From Azospirillum agricola (GTDB lineage: Bacteria > Pseudomonadota > Alphaproteobacteria > Azospirillales > Azospirillaceae), in assembly GCF_017876095.1 (NCBI RefSeq), contig NZ_JAGINM010000017.1, positions 105,705 to 169,704 of the forward strand: a stretch of 64,000 bases of DNA. Direction: 5' to 3'. A model generated the notes under the pieces. It was not told where the DNA came from and did not search any database. It saw only the letters and a list, made by a program, of their open reading frames with translations. A program made the position numbers and the translations under genes. Below are positions 20,702 to 31,118 of this stretch, in pieces; positions within the stretch are counted from its first letter, which is position 1; each line of letters starts with the position of its first letter.

Positions 20702-21999
20702 TCAGAACTGTTCGATGCGGATCATGCGCGGCGGCTCGACCACGCTGTCCTGCGCGGCGATGGTGGCGAGAGCCTTCTGCATGGACGCCTCGTCGGTGTC
20801 GTGGGTGGTCAGGACCACCGGGACGGCTTCGCCCGGCGAGCGGCCGCGTTGCAGGAACTGCTCCATGGAGACGTTCTGGTCGCGCATCGCCGCGGCGATA
20901 TCCGCTATCACACCGGGGCGGTCCACCACCATCAGGCGGACGTAGTACGACCCCCGACGGGCCTCCATCGGCGACGGCGCGGCGGCACCCAGCGCTTCGG
21001 CCGGAACGCCGAAGGTCGGGGTGGAGCGGCCGCGCGCGATGTCGATCAGGTCGGCGACGACGGCCGAGGCCGTCGGGCCGGCGCCGGCGCCACGGCCGAC
21101 GAACAGCACGCGGTCGGCGAAGTCGGCCTGCGCCACCACGGCGTTGAACACCCCGTCGACCGAGGCGATCGGCGCCGATTTCGGCACCATGCAGGGGTGG
21201 ACGCGCTGCTCGACGCCCTTGTCGGTGCGCCGGGCGATGCCGAGCAGCTTGATGCGGAAGCCGAGCTGGTCGGCGTAGTCGAAATCGACCGCCGAGACGT
21301 GGCGGATGCCCTCGATGTGGACCGAGGCGAAATCGACCGGCGTGCCGAAGGCGACCGAGGCCAGCACCGCCAGCTTGTGCGCGGCGTCGACCCCGTCGAT
21401 GTCGAAGCTGGGGTCGGCCTCGGCGTAGCCCAGCGCCTGCGCGTCGGCCAGCACGTCCGCGAAGTCGCGGCCGGTGGTGCGCATCTCGGTCAGGATGTAG
21501 TTGCAGGTGCCGTTGAGGATGCCGTGGATCTCGGTCACCCGGTTGGCGGCCAGCCCCTCGCGCAGCCCCTTGATGATGGGGATGCCGCCGGCGACTGCCG
21601 CCTCGAAGGCGACGGTCAGGCCCTTGCCCTCGGCCTTCAGCGCGATCCCGGTGCCGTGGACGGCGAGCAGCGCCTTGTTGGCGGTGACGACGTGCTTGCC
21701 GGTCTCCAGCGCGGTGGCGACGGTGTCGCGCGCCGGGCCTTCCGAGCCGCCGATCAGCTCGACGACCAGCTCGGCCTCGGGATCGGCGGCGAGCGCCACC
21801 GGGTCGTCGTACCAGCGCAGCGCCGACAGGTCGACGCCGCGGTCCTTGCCCTTCGAGCGGGCGCTGACCGCGACCACCTCGATGCGGCGGCCGCAGCGCT
21901 GTTCGATCAGGTCGGCCTGGGTCTCCAGGAGCTTCAGGACACCGGCGCCGACCGTGCCCAGGCCGGCGACCGCGATTTTGAGGGGAGCGGCTTTCGACA

Positions 22000-22000
<1 letters not shown>
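20702..22000 (-). CDS. hom: homoserine dehydrogenase
   Basis: 432 residues: N-terminal NAD(P) domain (IAVAGLGTVGAGVLKLL), catalytic domain (GTCNYILTEM; DIDGVDAAHKLAVLASVAFG) and a C-terminal ACT domain (YYVRLMVVDRPGVIADIAAAM) for threonine feedback. Reduces aspartate semialdehyde to homoserine for Met and Thr. Its ATG overlaps the aminotransferase stop by 1 nt (TGATG), so they are translationally coupled; glpX follows after 71 bp. Confidence 0.96.
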
Positions 22001-23274
<1,274 letters not shown>

Positions 23275-23515
23275 GGGACGCTCCGGAAAATCGATCCGGT
23301 CGCGCCGTCAACCCTATGGATCCTGCGGACCGGGACACACCTTCTACCGCCGGGGCGCGGCGGATGCGAGGCAAATCTCGCGCGGCGGACGGCCTTGCCC
23401 GCCCCCGCTCCACCGAGCCCCCGCTTTGCGCGGGGAAGGGGCCGCCGCCGGCCGCCGCGCGGCCGCCGACGGGGCTCCGGCCCCCTCCCCGTCCCCCTCG
23501 TTCCGCCGGCCGCCC

Positions 23516-25270
23516 TCACTCCGCCGGCTGGTAGATCTCCCCGCCCGAGGCGCGGAACCTCTCCGACATCTCGGTCATGCCCGACTCCGCCGCGTCGCGG
23601 ATCTCCTGGGTGATCTTCATCGAGCAGAATTTCGGCCCGCACATCGAGCAGAAATGCGCGGTCTTCGCCCCCTCCGCCGGCAGGGTCTCGTCGTGGTAGG
23701 CCATCGCCGTGTCGGGATCGAGCGCCAGCGCGAACTGGTCGCGCCAGCGGAAGGAGAAGCGCGCCCGCGACATGGCGTCGTCGCGCAAGCGCGCCGCCGG
23801 GTGGCCCTTCGCCAGATCGGCGGCGTGGGCGGCGATCTTGTAGGCGATCACCCCGGCCTTCACGTCGTCGCGGTCGGGCAGGCCCAGATGCTCCTTCGGC
23901 GTGACGTAGCAGAGCATCGCCGTGCCGAACCAGCCGATCATCGCCGCCCCGATGGCGCTGGTGATGTGGTCGTAGCCGGGCGCGACGTCCGTCACCAGCG
24001 GCCCCAGCGTGTAGAAGGGCGCCTCGCCGCACAGCGCCAGCTGCTTGTCGACGTTGTGCTTGATCTTGTGCAGCGGCACATGGCCCGGCCCCTCGATCAT
24101 CACCTGGACGTCGCGCGCCCAGGCGATCTTCGTCAGCTCGCCCAGCGTCTCCAGCTCGGCGAACTGGGCGGCGTCGTTGGCGTCGGCCTGACAGCCCGGC
24201 CGCAGGCCGTCGCCCAGCGACAGCGCCACGTCGTAGGTCCGGCAGATCTCGACGATGTCGGCGAACCGCTCGTGGAGGAAATTCTCGCGGTGGTGCGACA
24301 GGCACCATTTCGCGATGATCGAGCCGCCGCGCGAGACGATTCCCGTCACCCGCTTCGCCGTCAGCGGGATGTGGGCGAGGCGCAGGCCGGCGTGGATGGT
24401 GAAATAGTCCACCCCCTGCTCCGCCTGCTCGATCAGCGTGTCGCGGAACAGCTCCCAGGTCAGATCCTCGGCCTTGCCGCGCACCTTCTCCAGCGCCTGA
24501 TAGATCGGCACCGTGCCGATGGGCACCGGGGCGTTGCGCAGGATCCATTCGCGGGTGCGGTGGATGTCGTCGCCGGTGGACAGATCCATCACCGTGTCGG
24601 CGCCCCAGCGGATCGCCCAGACCATCTTCTCCACCTCCTCCTCGATCGAGGAGGTCACCGCCGAGTTGCCGATGTTGGCGTTGATCTTGGTGAGGAAGTT
24701 GCGGCCGATGATCATCGGCTCCGATTCGGGGTGGTTGATGTTGGACGGGATGATGGCCCGGCCGCGCGCCACCTCGTCGCGCACGAATTCCGGCGTCACC
24801 AGATCGGGGATCGACGCGCCGAAATCCTCGCCGTCGCGCGCCGTTTCGGACGCTTGCGTGCGGCCGAGATTCTCGCGGATGGCGATGTACTCCATTTCCG
24901 GCGTGACGAGGCCGGCGCGGGCGTAGGCCATCTGCGTCACCGCGACGCCGGGCTTGCCGCGCAAGGGCCCGCCCTCGGCCGGCTCGACGTCCCGGCGGGC
25001 GAGGATCCAGTCGCGGCGCAGCTTGGCCAGCCCGTCGCGCACGTCGATGGACGCCGCCTCGTCGGTGTAGGGGCCGGACGCGTCGTAGACGGTCAACGGC
25101 GGCTCGCCGCCGCCCAGGCAGATCTCGCGCAGGGCGACGCGCAGGTCGGGAAAGCGGCTTCCGGCGACGAACCGCTTGCGCGAGGCGGGCAAGGGGCCGG
25201 TCGAGAGGCGGACGGCGCCCTGGTCGAAGCCCTTGGGCTCGGGGGGCTGGGTGTCGAGGTCTTTTGGCAC
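23516..25270 (-). CDS. thiC: phosphomethylpyrimidine synthase
   Basis: 584 residues. Radical-SAM enzyme converting aminoimidazole ribotide to HMP-phosphate, the pyrimidine half of thiamine. The C-terminal cluster motif C-x-x-C-x-x-x-x-C (Cys541, 544, 549 in CSMCGPKFC) is intact; also FGASIPDLVTPEFVRDEVARGRA and NIGNSAVTSSIEEEVEKM. Start codon is GTG (25270) with GGAG 8 nt upstream, and that site is inside an inverted repeat (25278-25323) fed by a TPP riboswitch. Monocistronic as far as the window shows; the 241-bp gap to the aminotransferase is GC-rich and has no gene. Confidence 0.96.
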   Translation of the reverse strand: MPKDLDTQPPEPKGFDQGAVRLSTGPLPASRKRFVAGSRFPDLRVALREICLGGGEPPLTVYDASGPYTDEAASIDVRDGLAKLRRDWILARRDVEPAEGGPLRGKPGVAVTQMAYARAGLVTPEMEYIAIRENLGRTQASETARDGEDFGASIPDLVTPEFVRDEVARGRAIIPSNINHPESEPMIIGRNFLTKINANIGNSAVTSSIEEEVEKMVWAIRWGADTVMDLSTGDDIHRTREWILRNAPVPIGTVPIYQALEKVRGKAEDLTWELFRDTLIEQAEQGVDYFTIHAGLRLAHIPLTAKRVTGIVSRGGSIIAKWCLSHHRENFLHERFADIVEICRTYDVALSLGDGLRPGCQADANDAAQFAELETLGELTKIAWARDVQVMIEGPGHVPLHKIKHNVDKQLALCGEAPFYTLGPLVTDVAPGYDHITSAIGAAMIGWFGTAMLCYVTPKEHLGLPDRDDVKAGVIAYKIAAHAADLAKGHPAARLRDDAMSRARFSFRWRDQFALALDPDTAMAYHDETLPAEGAKTAHFCSMCGPKFCSMKITQEIRDAAESGMTEMSERFRASGGEIYQPAE

Positions 25271-25277
25271 GGGGTTT

Positions 25278-25323
25278 CTCCGTCTTGGCGTTGGGCGGCG
25301 GACAAACCCGGGACAAGACGGAG
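25278..25323 (-). promoter_or_regulatory. ribosome-site sequestering hairpin of the thiC leader
   Basis: Perfect 10-bp inverted repeat in the mRNA, CTCCGTCTTG ... CAAGACGGAG, with a 26-nt loop. The 3' arm contains the GGAG ribosome site of thiC, so pairing would block translation: the likely expression platform of the TPP riboswitch. Confidence 0.65.
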
Positions 25324-25389
25324 GCGATGGATCGCGGACGGACCGACAAATCGGCCGGATGGGACCTTGGACGGTCCGGTCGCGTGTTC

Positions 25390-25497
25390 CCTCCCTTCGC
25401 CGGCATGACCCGGATCAGGTTCGAAGGGTCACCACGCTGCCGGATGCGCTGACGCGCCCGGCCGTTGGTATCTCAGCCCCCTGTCGGGACCCCCCTG
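25390..25497 (-). promoter_or_regulatory. TPP (THI-box) riboswitch upstream of thiC
   Basis: On the minus strand the two conserved halves are present: GGGGGCTGAGATACC (pyrimidine-binding side, CTGAGA at 25476-25471) and ACCCTTCGAACCTGATC followed by CGGGTCATGCCGGCGAAGGG. Closing stem GGGTCCC at the 5' end. It represses thiC when thiamine pyrophosphate is abundant. About 120 nt separate it from the GTG. Confidence 0.95.
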
Positions 25498-25605
25498 GAA
25501 TGCGCGGGATGATGCACGGATGCACGGCTGCCGTCAAAGGAAAGCAGGGCTGATTGTCAGCCTGCGGAATTAGCATGCTCCGCAACCTGGGGAGAGCGAC
25601 CGGTC

Positions 25606-26541
25606 ATGACGGACGAAGCGGTGAAGGGCGGACGCTCCGCGGTCTCCCGACAGGAGGCGGTCCGCGCCGGCCCGAATCCCACGGTCTACGCGCAGCTTGC
25701 CGGCATCGTCCTGTTCTGGGGCGCCAACTGGCCGCTGATGAAGCTGGCGCTGGTGGACATCGGCCCGCTCGCCTTCTGCGCCGTGCGGCTGGTCGGGACC
25801 GCGCTCAGCGTCGCGGCGCTGGCGCCGGTCCTGCGCTTTCCCCTGCTGCCCCGGCGCGGCGAGCGGCTGATGATCGCGGTCATCGGCCTGTTGCAGGTCG
25901 GCGGCATGATGGGGCTGAGCAACATCGGGCTTCAGTTCGTCTCGCCGGGCCGCGCCTCGGTGCTGGCCTACACCATGCAGATGTGGGCGCTGCCGCTCGG
26001 CCTGCTGCTGCTGGGCGAGCGGATCACCCGGCGCCGCGCCGCGGCGGCGCTGCTGACCTTCGCCGGGGTGGTCGTCTTCTTCAACCCGGCGCTGGTGAAC
26101 TGGAGCGACCCCAACGCGCTGATCGGCAACGGCCTGCTGATCGGCTGCGCGGTCAGCTGGGCGCTCGGCGCCACGCTCTACCGCCGCCGGGTGTGGCGGA
26201 CACCCTTCTGGACCCAGACCTTCTGGCAGATCGCCGCCAGCGCGGTCGTCATGGTGCCGCTGGCGCTGCTCACCGAATCGGGCCATCCGGTCCACTGGTC
26301 GGGCTCGCTGCTGGCGGTCATCGCCTACAACTGCCTGATCGCCACCGGACTCTGCTACTGGTGGTGGGGCAAGGCGCTGTCGGTCATGCCGGCCAGCCAG
26401 GCCGGGCAGATCGTCTGCCTCGTGCCGGTCACCGCGCTTCTGCTGAGCGCCGCCTTCTACAACGAGCCGCTGAACCTGGGCGTGCTGCTGAGCGTGGCGC
26501 TGATCGGCGGCGGCATCGTGCTGTCGGCCCGGGTGCGCTGA
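25606..26541 (+). CDS. EamA/DMT-family transporter
   Basis: 311 residues, about ten membrane helices in two EamA repeats (first opens LAGIVLFWGANWPLMKLALVDIGPLAF; second near ALIGNGLLIGCAVSWALGATLYRR). Drug/metabolite exporters of this kind often export amino acids or metabolites; the substrate here is unknown. Divergent from thiC across the riboswitch region. The stop codon lies in a 17-bp tandem duplication. Confidence 0.87.
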   Translation: MTDEAVKGGRSAVSRQEAVRAGPNPTVYAQLAGIVLFWGANWPLMKLALVDIGPLAFCAVRLVGTALSVAALAPVLRFPLLPRRGERLMIAVIGLLQVGGMMGLSNIGLQFVSPGRASVLAYTMQMWALPLGLLLLGERITRRRAAAALLTFAGVVVFFNPALVNWSDPNALIGNGLLIGCAVSWALGATLYRRRVWRTPFWTQTFWQIAASAVVMVPLALLTESGHPVHWSGSLLAVIAYNCLIATGLCYWWWGKALSVMPASQAGQIVCLVPVTALLLSAAFYNEPLNLGVLLSVALIGGGIVLSARVR

Positions 26542-26559
26542 TGGCCCGGGTGCGCTGAT
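26526..26559 (+). repeat. 17-bp tandem duplication across a stop codon
   Basis: GGCCCGGGTGCGCTGAT occurs twice without gap; the first copy encodes the last residues (ARVR) and TGA of the DMT transporter. Confidence 0.9.
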
Positions 26560-26580
26560 CCGGTCTTGCCGGCGGCGGCG

Positions 26581-27564
26581 CTACAGCCAGCGGCGCAGCC
26601 GGACGAAGATCATCGGCAGCAGCGCCGACAGCAGCATCAGCAGCAGCGCCGACGGGTAGGCCGCCGGTTCGTCCATGTCCGGCATCGCCGTGAAGTTCAT
26701 GCCGCAGATGCTCGCGACCAGGGTCGGCGGGAACAGCAGCACGGTGATGATCGAGACGATCTTCACGATCTCGTTCTGCTCGACGTTGATGCGGCCGAGC
26801 GCGGTGTCGAGCAGCAGCGCCACCTTGCCGGCCAGGAAGCCGGCGTACTCGTCCAGCCCGGCGACGTCCTGGCGGGCGGTGCGCGCCCAGCGCCGGGTCG
26901 CCTTGCCGGCGTTCCAGCCCTCGTCGCGGCCCAGGAAGTCCATCATGCGGGTCAGGCTGGCGAGGCTGACGCGGGCCTTGCCGATCAGGTGGCCGGCGTG
27001 GCCGATGCGCTTGAGCGTCTGGGTGTCGTCCAGCGTCTCGCCGCGCGAGCGCAGCTTGCGCCCGCGGAAGGCGCGGCGGTTGATGGCGTCCAGCTCGATC
27101 CCGGTGCGGCGCAGGACGCCGGCGGTGCGGTCCACCATGCCCTCGACCAGCGCCGCCAGCACCGCCTCGCCCTTGGTGATGGGAAGCTCGGCGTGGCTGG
27201 CGCGGCGGCGGAAGGCCAGGAAGGGCTGCGGGTCGATGTGGTGGATGGTGACCAGCCGCCGACCGGCCAGCACGAAGGTGACGACGGCGATGCGCGGCTC
27301 GTCGGTGTCGGCCCAGACCAGGGCGGTGACCGTCATCGACAGAATGCCGTTCGCCACGCGCAGGCGGCTCGACTCCTCGATCTCGGCCATCTGCTCGCGG
27401 GTCGGCAGAGGCGCGCCGATGAGCGCCTCGGCGCGGACCAACTCGTCCGGGGTCGGGTTCAGCAGGTCGAGCCAGACCGTGTTGCGGGGCACGGGACCGG
27501 GGGCGCCGTCGGCCTCCTTGGCCCAGCGCAGGAGGCCGCCGTCGTTGACGAAGACGTGCAGCAC
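26581..27564 (-). CDS. CorA-family divalent metal transporter
   Basis: 327 residues, long cytoplasmic N-terminal domain and two C-terminal membrane helices with the pore signature GMN (SICGMNFTAMPDMDEP). The intervening loop is acidic. Moves Mg2+, or Zn2+/Co2+ in ZntB-like members; the sequence alone does not decide. Start codon GTG (GTG CTG CAC GTC). Convergent with the DMT gene. Confidence 0.88.
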   Translation of the reverse strand: MLHVFVNDGGLLRWAKEADGAPGPVPRNTVWLDLLNPTPDELVRAEALIGAPLPTREQMAEIEESSRLRVANGILSMTVTALVWADTDEPRIAVVTFVLAGRRLVTIHHIDPQPFLAFRRRASHAELPITKGEAVLAALVEGMVDRTAGVLRRTGIELDAINRRAFRGRKLRSRGETLDDTQTLKRIGHAGHLIGKARVSLASLTRMMDFLGRDEGWNAGKATRRWARTARQDVAGLDEYAGFLAGKVALLLDTALGRINVEQNEIVKIVSIITVLLFPPTLVASICGMNFTAMPDMDEPAAYPSALLLMLLSALLPMIFVRLRRWL

Positions 27565-27624
27565 GGGGCGGCTCCTTCCGGCATGGCGGCTGTGGGGAGG
27601 TTGGGGTCGGGGGCGGAGGTGGCT

Positions 27625-27918
27625 CTACGTCACCCGCCCGCCGCGCCGGGGCTTCGCCGGAACGGCCGGCGTCTCAGCCTTGGGCACCTCGAGGTCGAGC
27701 GCCCCGCCCTCCTCCTTCAGCGCCTGTTCCAGCTTGCGGCGGAAGGCGCCGCCGTCGTCGCGGCCGTCCAGGAAATGGCCGACCGCCTGCCGGGCGCTGT
27801 CGCTGTCGTAGGGGACCTTGCCGAACACCGCCAGCTTGGCGCGCTCCACCAGCTTGGGATCCATCTTTTCCCGGATGGCCCTGATCTGGCGGAGCAGTTC
27901 CTTGCGCGGATCGGACAT
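27625..27918 (-). CDS. conserved hypothetical protein, 97 aa
   Basis: A helical, charged protein: N-terminal helix RKELLRQIRAIREKMDPKLVERAKLAVFGK, then SDSARQAVGHFLDGRDDGGAFRRKLEQAL, then a disordered Pro/Lys-rich basic tail. No domain recognised. It follows argB by 50 bp on the same strand and is probably cotranscribed; small proteins in this position recur in related genomes as far as I recall, without known function. Confidence 0.6.
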   Translation of the reverse strand: MSDPRKELLRQIRAIREKMDPKLVERAKLAVFGKVPYDSDSARQAVGHFLDGRDDGGAFRRKLEQALKEEGGALDLEVPKAETPAVPAKPRRGGRVT

Positions 27919-27968
27919 GGCGGACCGTCTCCCTTTCCCGTCGAACGCCGTCCCCGCTATATGGGGCG

Positions 27969-28868
27969 TCAGGCCCGGCCGATCAGGGTGCCGGCGCCGC
28001 CCTCGGTGAAGATCTCCAGCAGCAGGGCGTGCGGCACCCGGCCGTCGAGGATCACCGCCGCGTCGACTCCCTGCTCGACGGCGCCGATGCAGGTCTCGAT
28101 CTTCGGGATCATGCCGCCCGACGCGGTGCCGTCGGCGATCGCCGCCTGCGCCGTCTCCAGCGACATCCTCTCGATGAGGGTCTTGTTCTTGTCGAGCACC
28201 CCGGCGACGTCGGTCAGCAGGAAGAAGCGCGTCGCCTTCACCGCCGCGGCGACGGCGCCCGCCGCCGTGTCGGCGTTGATGTTGTAGGTGTCGCCCTTCT
28301 CGTCGAAGCCGACCGGCGCGATCACCGGGATGATGTCCGACTTCGCCAGCGCGTTCAGGATCTCCGGGTTGACCTTGTGCGGCTCGCCGACGAAGCCCAG
28401 GTCCAGCACGCTTTCGATGTTGCTGTCGGGGTCGCGCTGCACGCGCTCCAGCCGGCGGGCGGTGATCAGGTTGCTGTCCTTGCCCGACAGGCCGACGGCG
28501 CGGCCGCCGGCGCTGTTGATGGCGGCGACGATCTGCTTGTTGATCGAGCCGGCCAGCACCATCTCGACGACCTCGACCGTCTCCTTGTCGGTGACGCGCA
28601 GGCCGTCGATGAAGCTCGACTTGATCTTCAGCCGGTCCAGCATCTGGCCGATCTGCGGGCCGCCGCCATGGACGACCACCGGGTTGATGCCGACCTGCTT
28701 CATCAGCACGATGTCCTGGGCGAACAGCGCGGCGAGGCTGGCGTCACCCATGGCGTGGCCGCCGTACTTGATGACGAAGGTGCTTCCGGCGTAGCGGCGC
28801 ATGTAGGGCAGCGCTTCGGACAGGGTGCGGGCCTTGGCGAGCCACTCGTCACGGGTCGTGTTCTGCAC
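27969..28868 (-). CDS. argB: acetylglutamate kinase
   Basis: 299 residues. Phosphorylates N-acetylglutamate, the second step of arginine synthesis. Motifs: FVIKYGGHAMGD, VVHGGGPQIGQML, VGLSGKDSNLITARRL, and NINADTAAGAVAAAVKA with FLLTDVAGVLDKN. Start chosen at GTG 28868, which fits the family N-terminus (QNTTRDEWLAKARTLSEALPYM) and has GAAGGG upstream; an ATG at 28970 would add 34 Arg/Pro-rich residues. It is usually next to engB in alphaproteobacteria; here an antiporter gene sits between. Confidence 0.95.
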   Translation of the reverse strand: MQNTTRDEWLAKARTLSEALPYMRRYAGSTFVIKYGGHAMGDASLAALFAQDIVLMKQVGINPVVVHGGGPQIGQMLDRLKIKSSFIDGLRVTDKETVEVVEMVLAGSINKQIVAAINSAGGRAVGLSGKDSNLITARRLERVQRDPDSNIESVLDLGFVGEPHKVNPEILNALAKSDIIPVIAPVGFDEKGDTYNINADTAAGAVAAAVKATRFFLLTDVAGVLDKNKTLIERMSLETAQAAIADGTASGGMIPKIETCIGAVEQGVDAAVILDGRVPHALLLEIFTEGGAGTLIGRA

Positions 28869-29074
28869 GGGATGTGCCCTTCGTCGGGATGGACTGTGGC
28901 GCTTCTTTAACGGAAAGCGGACGCCGTTGCCTAGGGGACTTTTGCGGGGCTTCCACGGCGGGGTTTCCATGGCCGTCCCGCATCCGGAACCTTACGGATG
29001 GACCGGCGGTTGAGGGCGCGCGACACGCCCGCCCCCGCCGAAAAGCCGCGGCCCAGCCAGGACCCGCTGACCGT

Positions 29075-30346
29075 TCAGAACATGCGCAAGCCGTTCTGAC
29101 GGGCCTCGCCGCGCCGGCCCAGCCATTCGACCAGCCGCACCGACGGCTGGGTCAGCGCGGTGACCACCACCGCCATCAGCACCATCGCCGAGAAGCAGGC
29201 GGGCGACAGCAACCCGGCCTCCAGGAGGATTGTCAGGACGATGACCTCCATCAGCCCCTTGCAGGACATCAGGGCGCCGAGCCGCAGCGAATCGACCCAG
29301 CCCTCGGCGGTCAGCCGGGCGGGGATGGCGGTGCCCGCCAGCTTGCCGGCCAGCGTGGCGACGCTCGCCAGCCCGAACACCGTCCATTGCGCCGGATCGG
29401 CGAGGTCGAGCGTCACCTTCAGCCCGGTCAGGGTGAAGAAGAAGGGCAGCAGCACCAGGTTGGCGAACGGATCCAGCCGCTCCAGGATCGCGGCGGCGAC
29501 ACGCCGGGGCATCGCGGTGCCGGCGACGAAGGCGCCCAGGATGTAGTGCAGCCCGATCAGCTCGGTGACCGCCGCCGAGGCGATCAGCGCCGTGCAGGTG
29601 ACGACCAGCGCCGTGTCGCCGATCTCGCCGTTCGGCGCCGCCCGCTCGAACAGCCGGGCCAGCAGCGGGCGGGCGACCAGCACGGTCACGCCGATGTAGG
29701 CGGCGCCGAGCAGCGTCACCCGGACGACGGCCCCGGCCCCGTCCGCCGAGGCCCAGGCCAGCGCGGCGGTGACGAACAGCCAAAGAAGCGCGTCGTTGAC
29801 CGCGGCGTAGCCGAGCGCCAGCCGCCCCACCCTGTCGCCCAGAAGCCCCATCTCGCGCAGGATGGCGCCGAGCACCGGCAGGGCGGTGACGCCGATGCAG
29901 ATGCCGAAGCCGGCGGCGAACAGGCCGGGGGTGGCGCGCGGCCCCGCCATGCCGGGGAAGGCGGTGGCCAGCCACCAGCCCAACCCGGCGCCCAGAAGGG
30001 TCGGCACCGCCATGCTCGACAGCGACACGGCGGCGAAGGCCCGCCCGCGCCCGCGGAATTCGGCGGGGTCGAGATGCAGCCCGGTCAGGAACGCGAAGAG
30101 GACGACCGCCAGCAGCGACAGGCCGGACAGCGAGGCCAGGGCGGACGGGGCGAACAGCGTGCCCCACAGCTCCGGCGCCAGACGCCCGAACAGCGAGGGG
30201 CCGAGCGCGATCCCGAACAGGATCTGGATCACCACCATCGGCGCGATGTGGCGCGCCCCGGCCAGCCGCCAGAGCAGAAAGGGCCCGGCGATCAGCAGCA
30301 GGGCCTGGAGGAGGAAGAGCAGCGCCGGGGTCAGGACGATGCTCAC
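29075..30346 (-). CDS. cation:proton antiporter, CPA2 (KefB/NapA-like) family
   Basis: 423 residues, about twelve membrane helices covering the whole Na+/H+ exchanger domain. Features include an IGLHYILGAFVAGTAMPR segment, typical of the CPA2 core helix, and NDALLWLFVTAALA. No C-terminal RCK/TrkA-N domain, so not a full Kef channel. Only 4 bp follow the engB stop, so it is cotranscribed with yidC-engB. It interrupts the usual engB-argB adjacency. Confidence 0.87.
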   Translation of the reverse strand: MSIVLTPALLFLLQALLLIAGPFLLWRLAGARHIAPMVVIQILFGIALGPSLFGRLAPELWGTLFAPSALASLSGLSLLAVVLFAFLTGLHLDPAEFRGRGRAFAAVSLSSMAVPTLLGAGLGWWLATAFPGMAGPRATPGLFAAGFGICIGVTALPVLGAILREMGLLGDRVGRLALGYAAVNDALLWLFVTAALAWASADGAGAVVRVTLLGAAYIGVTVLVARPLLARLFERAAPNGEIGDTALVVTCTALIASAAVTELIGLHYILGAFVAGTAMPRRVAAAILERLDPFANLVLLPFFFTLTGLKVTLDLADPAQWTVFGLASVATLAGKLAGTAIPARLTAEGWVDSLRLGALMSCKGLMEVIVLTILLEAGLLSPACFSAMVLMAVVVTALTQPSVRLVEWLGRRGEARQNGLRMF

Positions 30347-30350
30347 GACC

Positions 30351-31013
30351 TCACGCCGCCGCGAGCTGCGCCAGGCTGGCGCGCAGTTCGGCGATGCCGA
30401 GGCCCAGCTCCGAACTGGTGACGTGGATGTCGGGGAAGGCCGCCGGGTGCTTCTTCAGCCCCGCCTCGGTGGCGCGGCGGACGGCGTCGAGATGGCTCGC
30501 CTTGACCTTGTCGCTCTTGGTGAGCACGACGACGTAGGGCACGGCGGTCTTGTCGAGCATCTCCATGATCTCCTCGTCGTTGGGCTTCAGCCCGTGGCGC
30601 GAATCGACCAGCACCAGGGCGCGGCGCAGCGTGACGCGGCCGCGCAGGAAGCGGCGGACCATGTCGTTCCAGGCCTCGACCTTCTCCTTCGATTCCTTGG
30701 CGTAGCCGTAGCCCGGCATGTCGACCAGCTTCAGCCGGTTGCCCAGGTTGAAGAAGTTGAGCTGCTGCGTGCGGCCCGGCGTGTTGGAGGTGCGGGCCAG
30801 CGTCTTGCGTCCGGTCAGCGCGTTCACGAGGCTCGACTTGCCGACGTTGGAGCGGCCGGCGAAGGCGACCTCGGGCAGGTCGGCCTCGGGAAGCTGGTTC
30901 AGCGCGTCGGCGCCCCAGACGAAGTCGCACTCCTTGGCGAACAGCAGCCGCCCGGCCTCCAACGCGGCCTCGTCGAAGCCGGACACGATGCTGGGCTTGG
31001 GCGGGGCGGTCAT
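30351..31013 (-). CDS. engB: ribosome biogenesis GTPase YsxC/EngB
   Basis: 220 residues. GTPase needed for large-subunit assembly. G motifs: GRSNVGKSSLVN (G1), TSNTPGRTQ (G2), DMPGYGYA (G3), LTKSDKV (G4), TSSELGLG (G5 region). The start at 31013 matches the family; longer frame upstream is unsupported. Lies between yidC and the antiporter in the same leftward run. Confidence 0.95.
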   Translation of the reverse strand: MTAPPKPSIVSGFDEAALEAGRLLFAKECDFVWGADALNQLPEADLPEVAFAGRSNVGKSSLVNALTGRKTLARTSNTPGRTQQLNFFNLGNRLKLVDMPGYGYAKESKEKVEAWNDMVRRFLRGRVTLRRALVLVDSRHGLKPNDEEIMEMLDKTAVPYVVVLTKSDKVKASHLDAVRRATEAGLKKHPAAFPDIHVTSSELGLGIAELRASLAQLAAA

Positions 31014-31118
31014 GGTCGGAAACCCTTCTGAATAGGAACGCTGAAAAAGCACAACGCCGGCCGACGCCCGTCAAGGGAAACGTCGGCCGGCGGTCATGTC
31101 ATCCGAAGATGGAACGGA

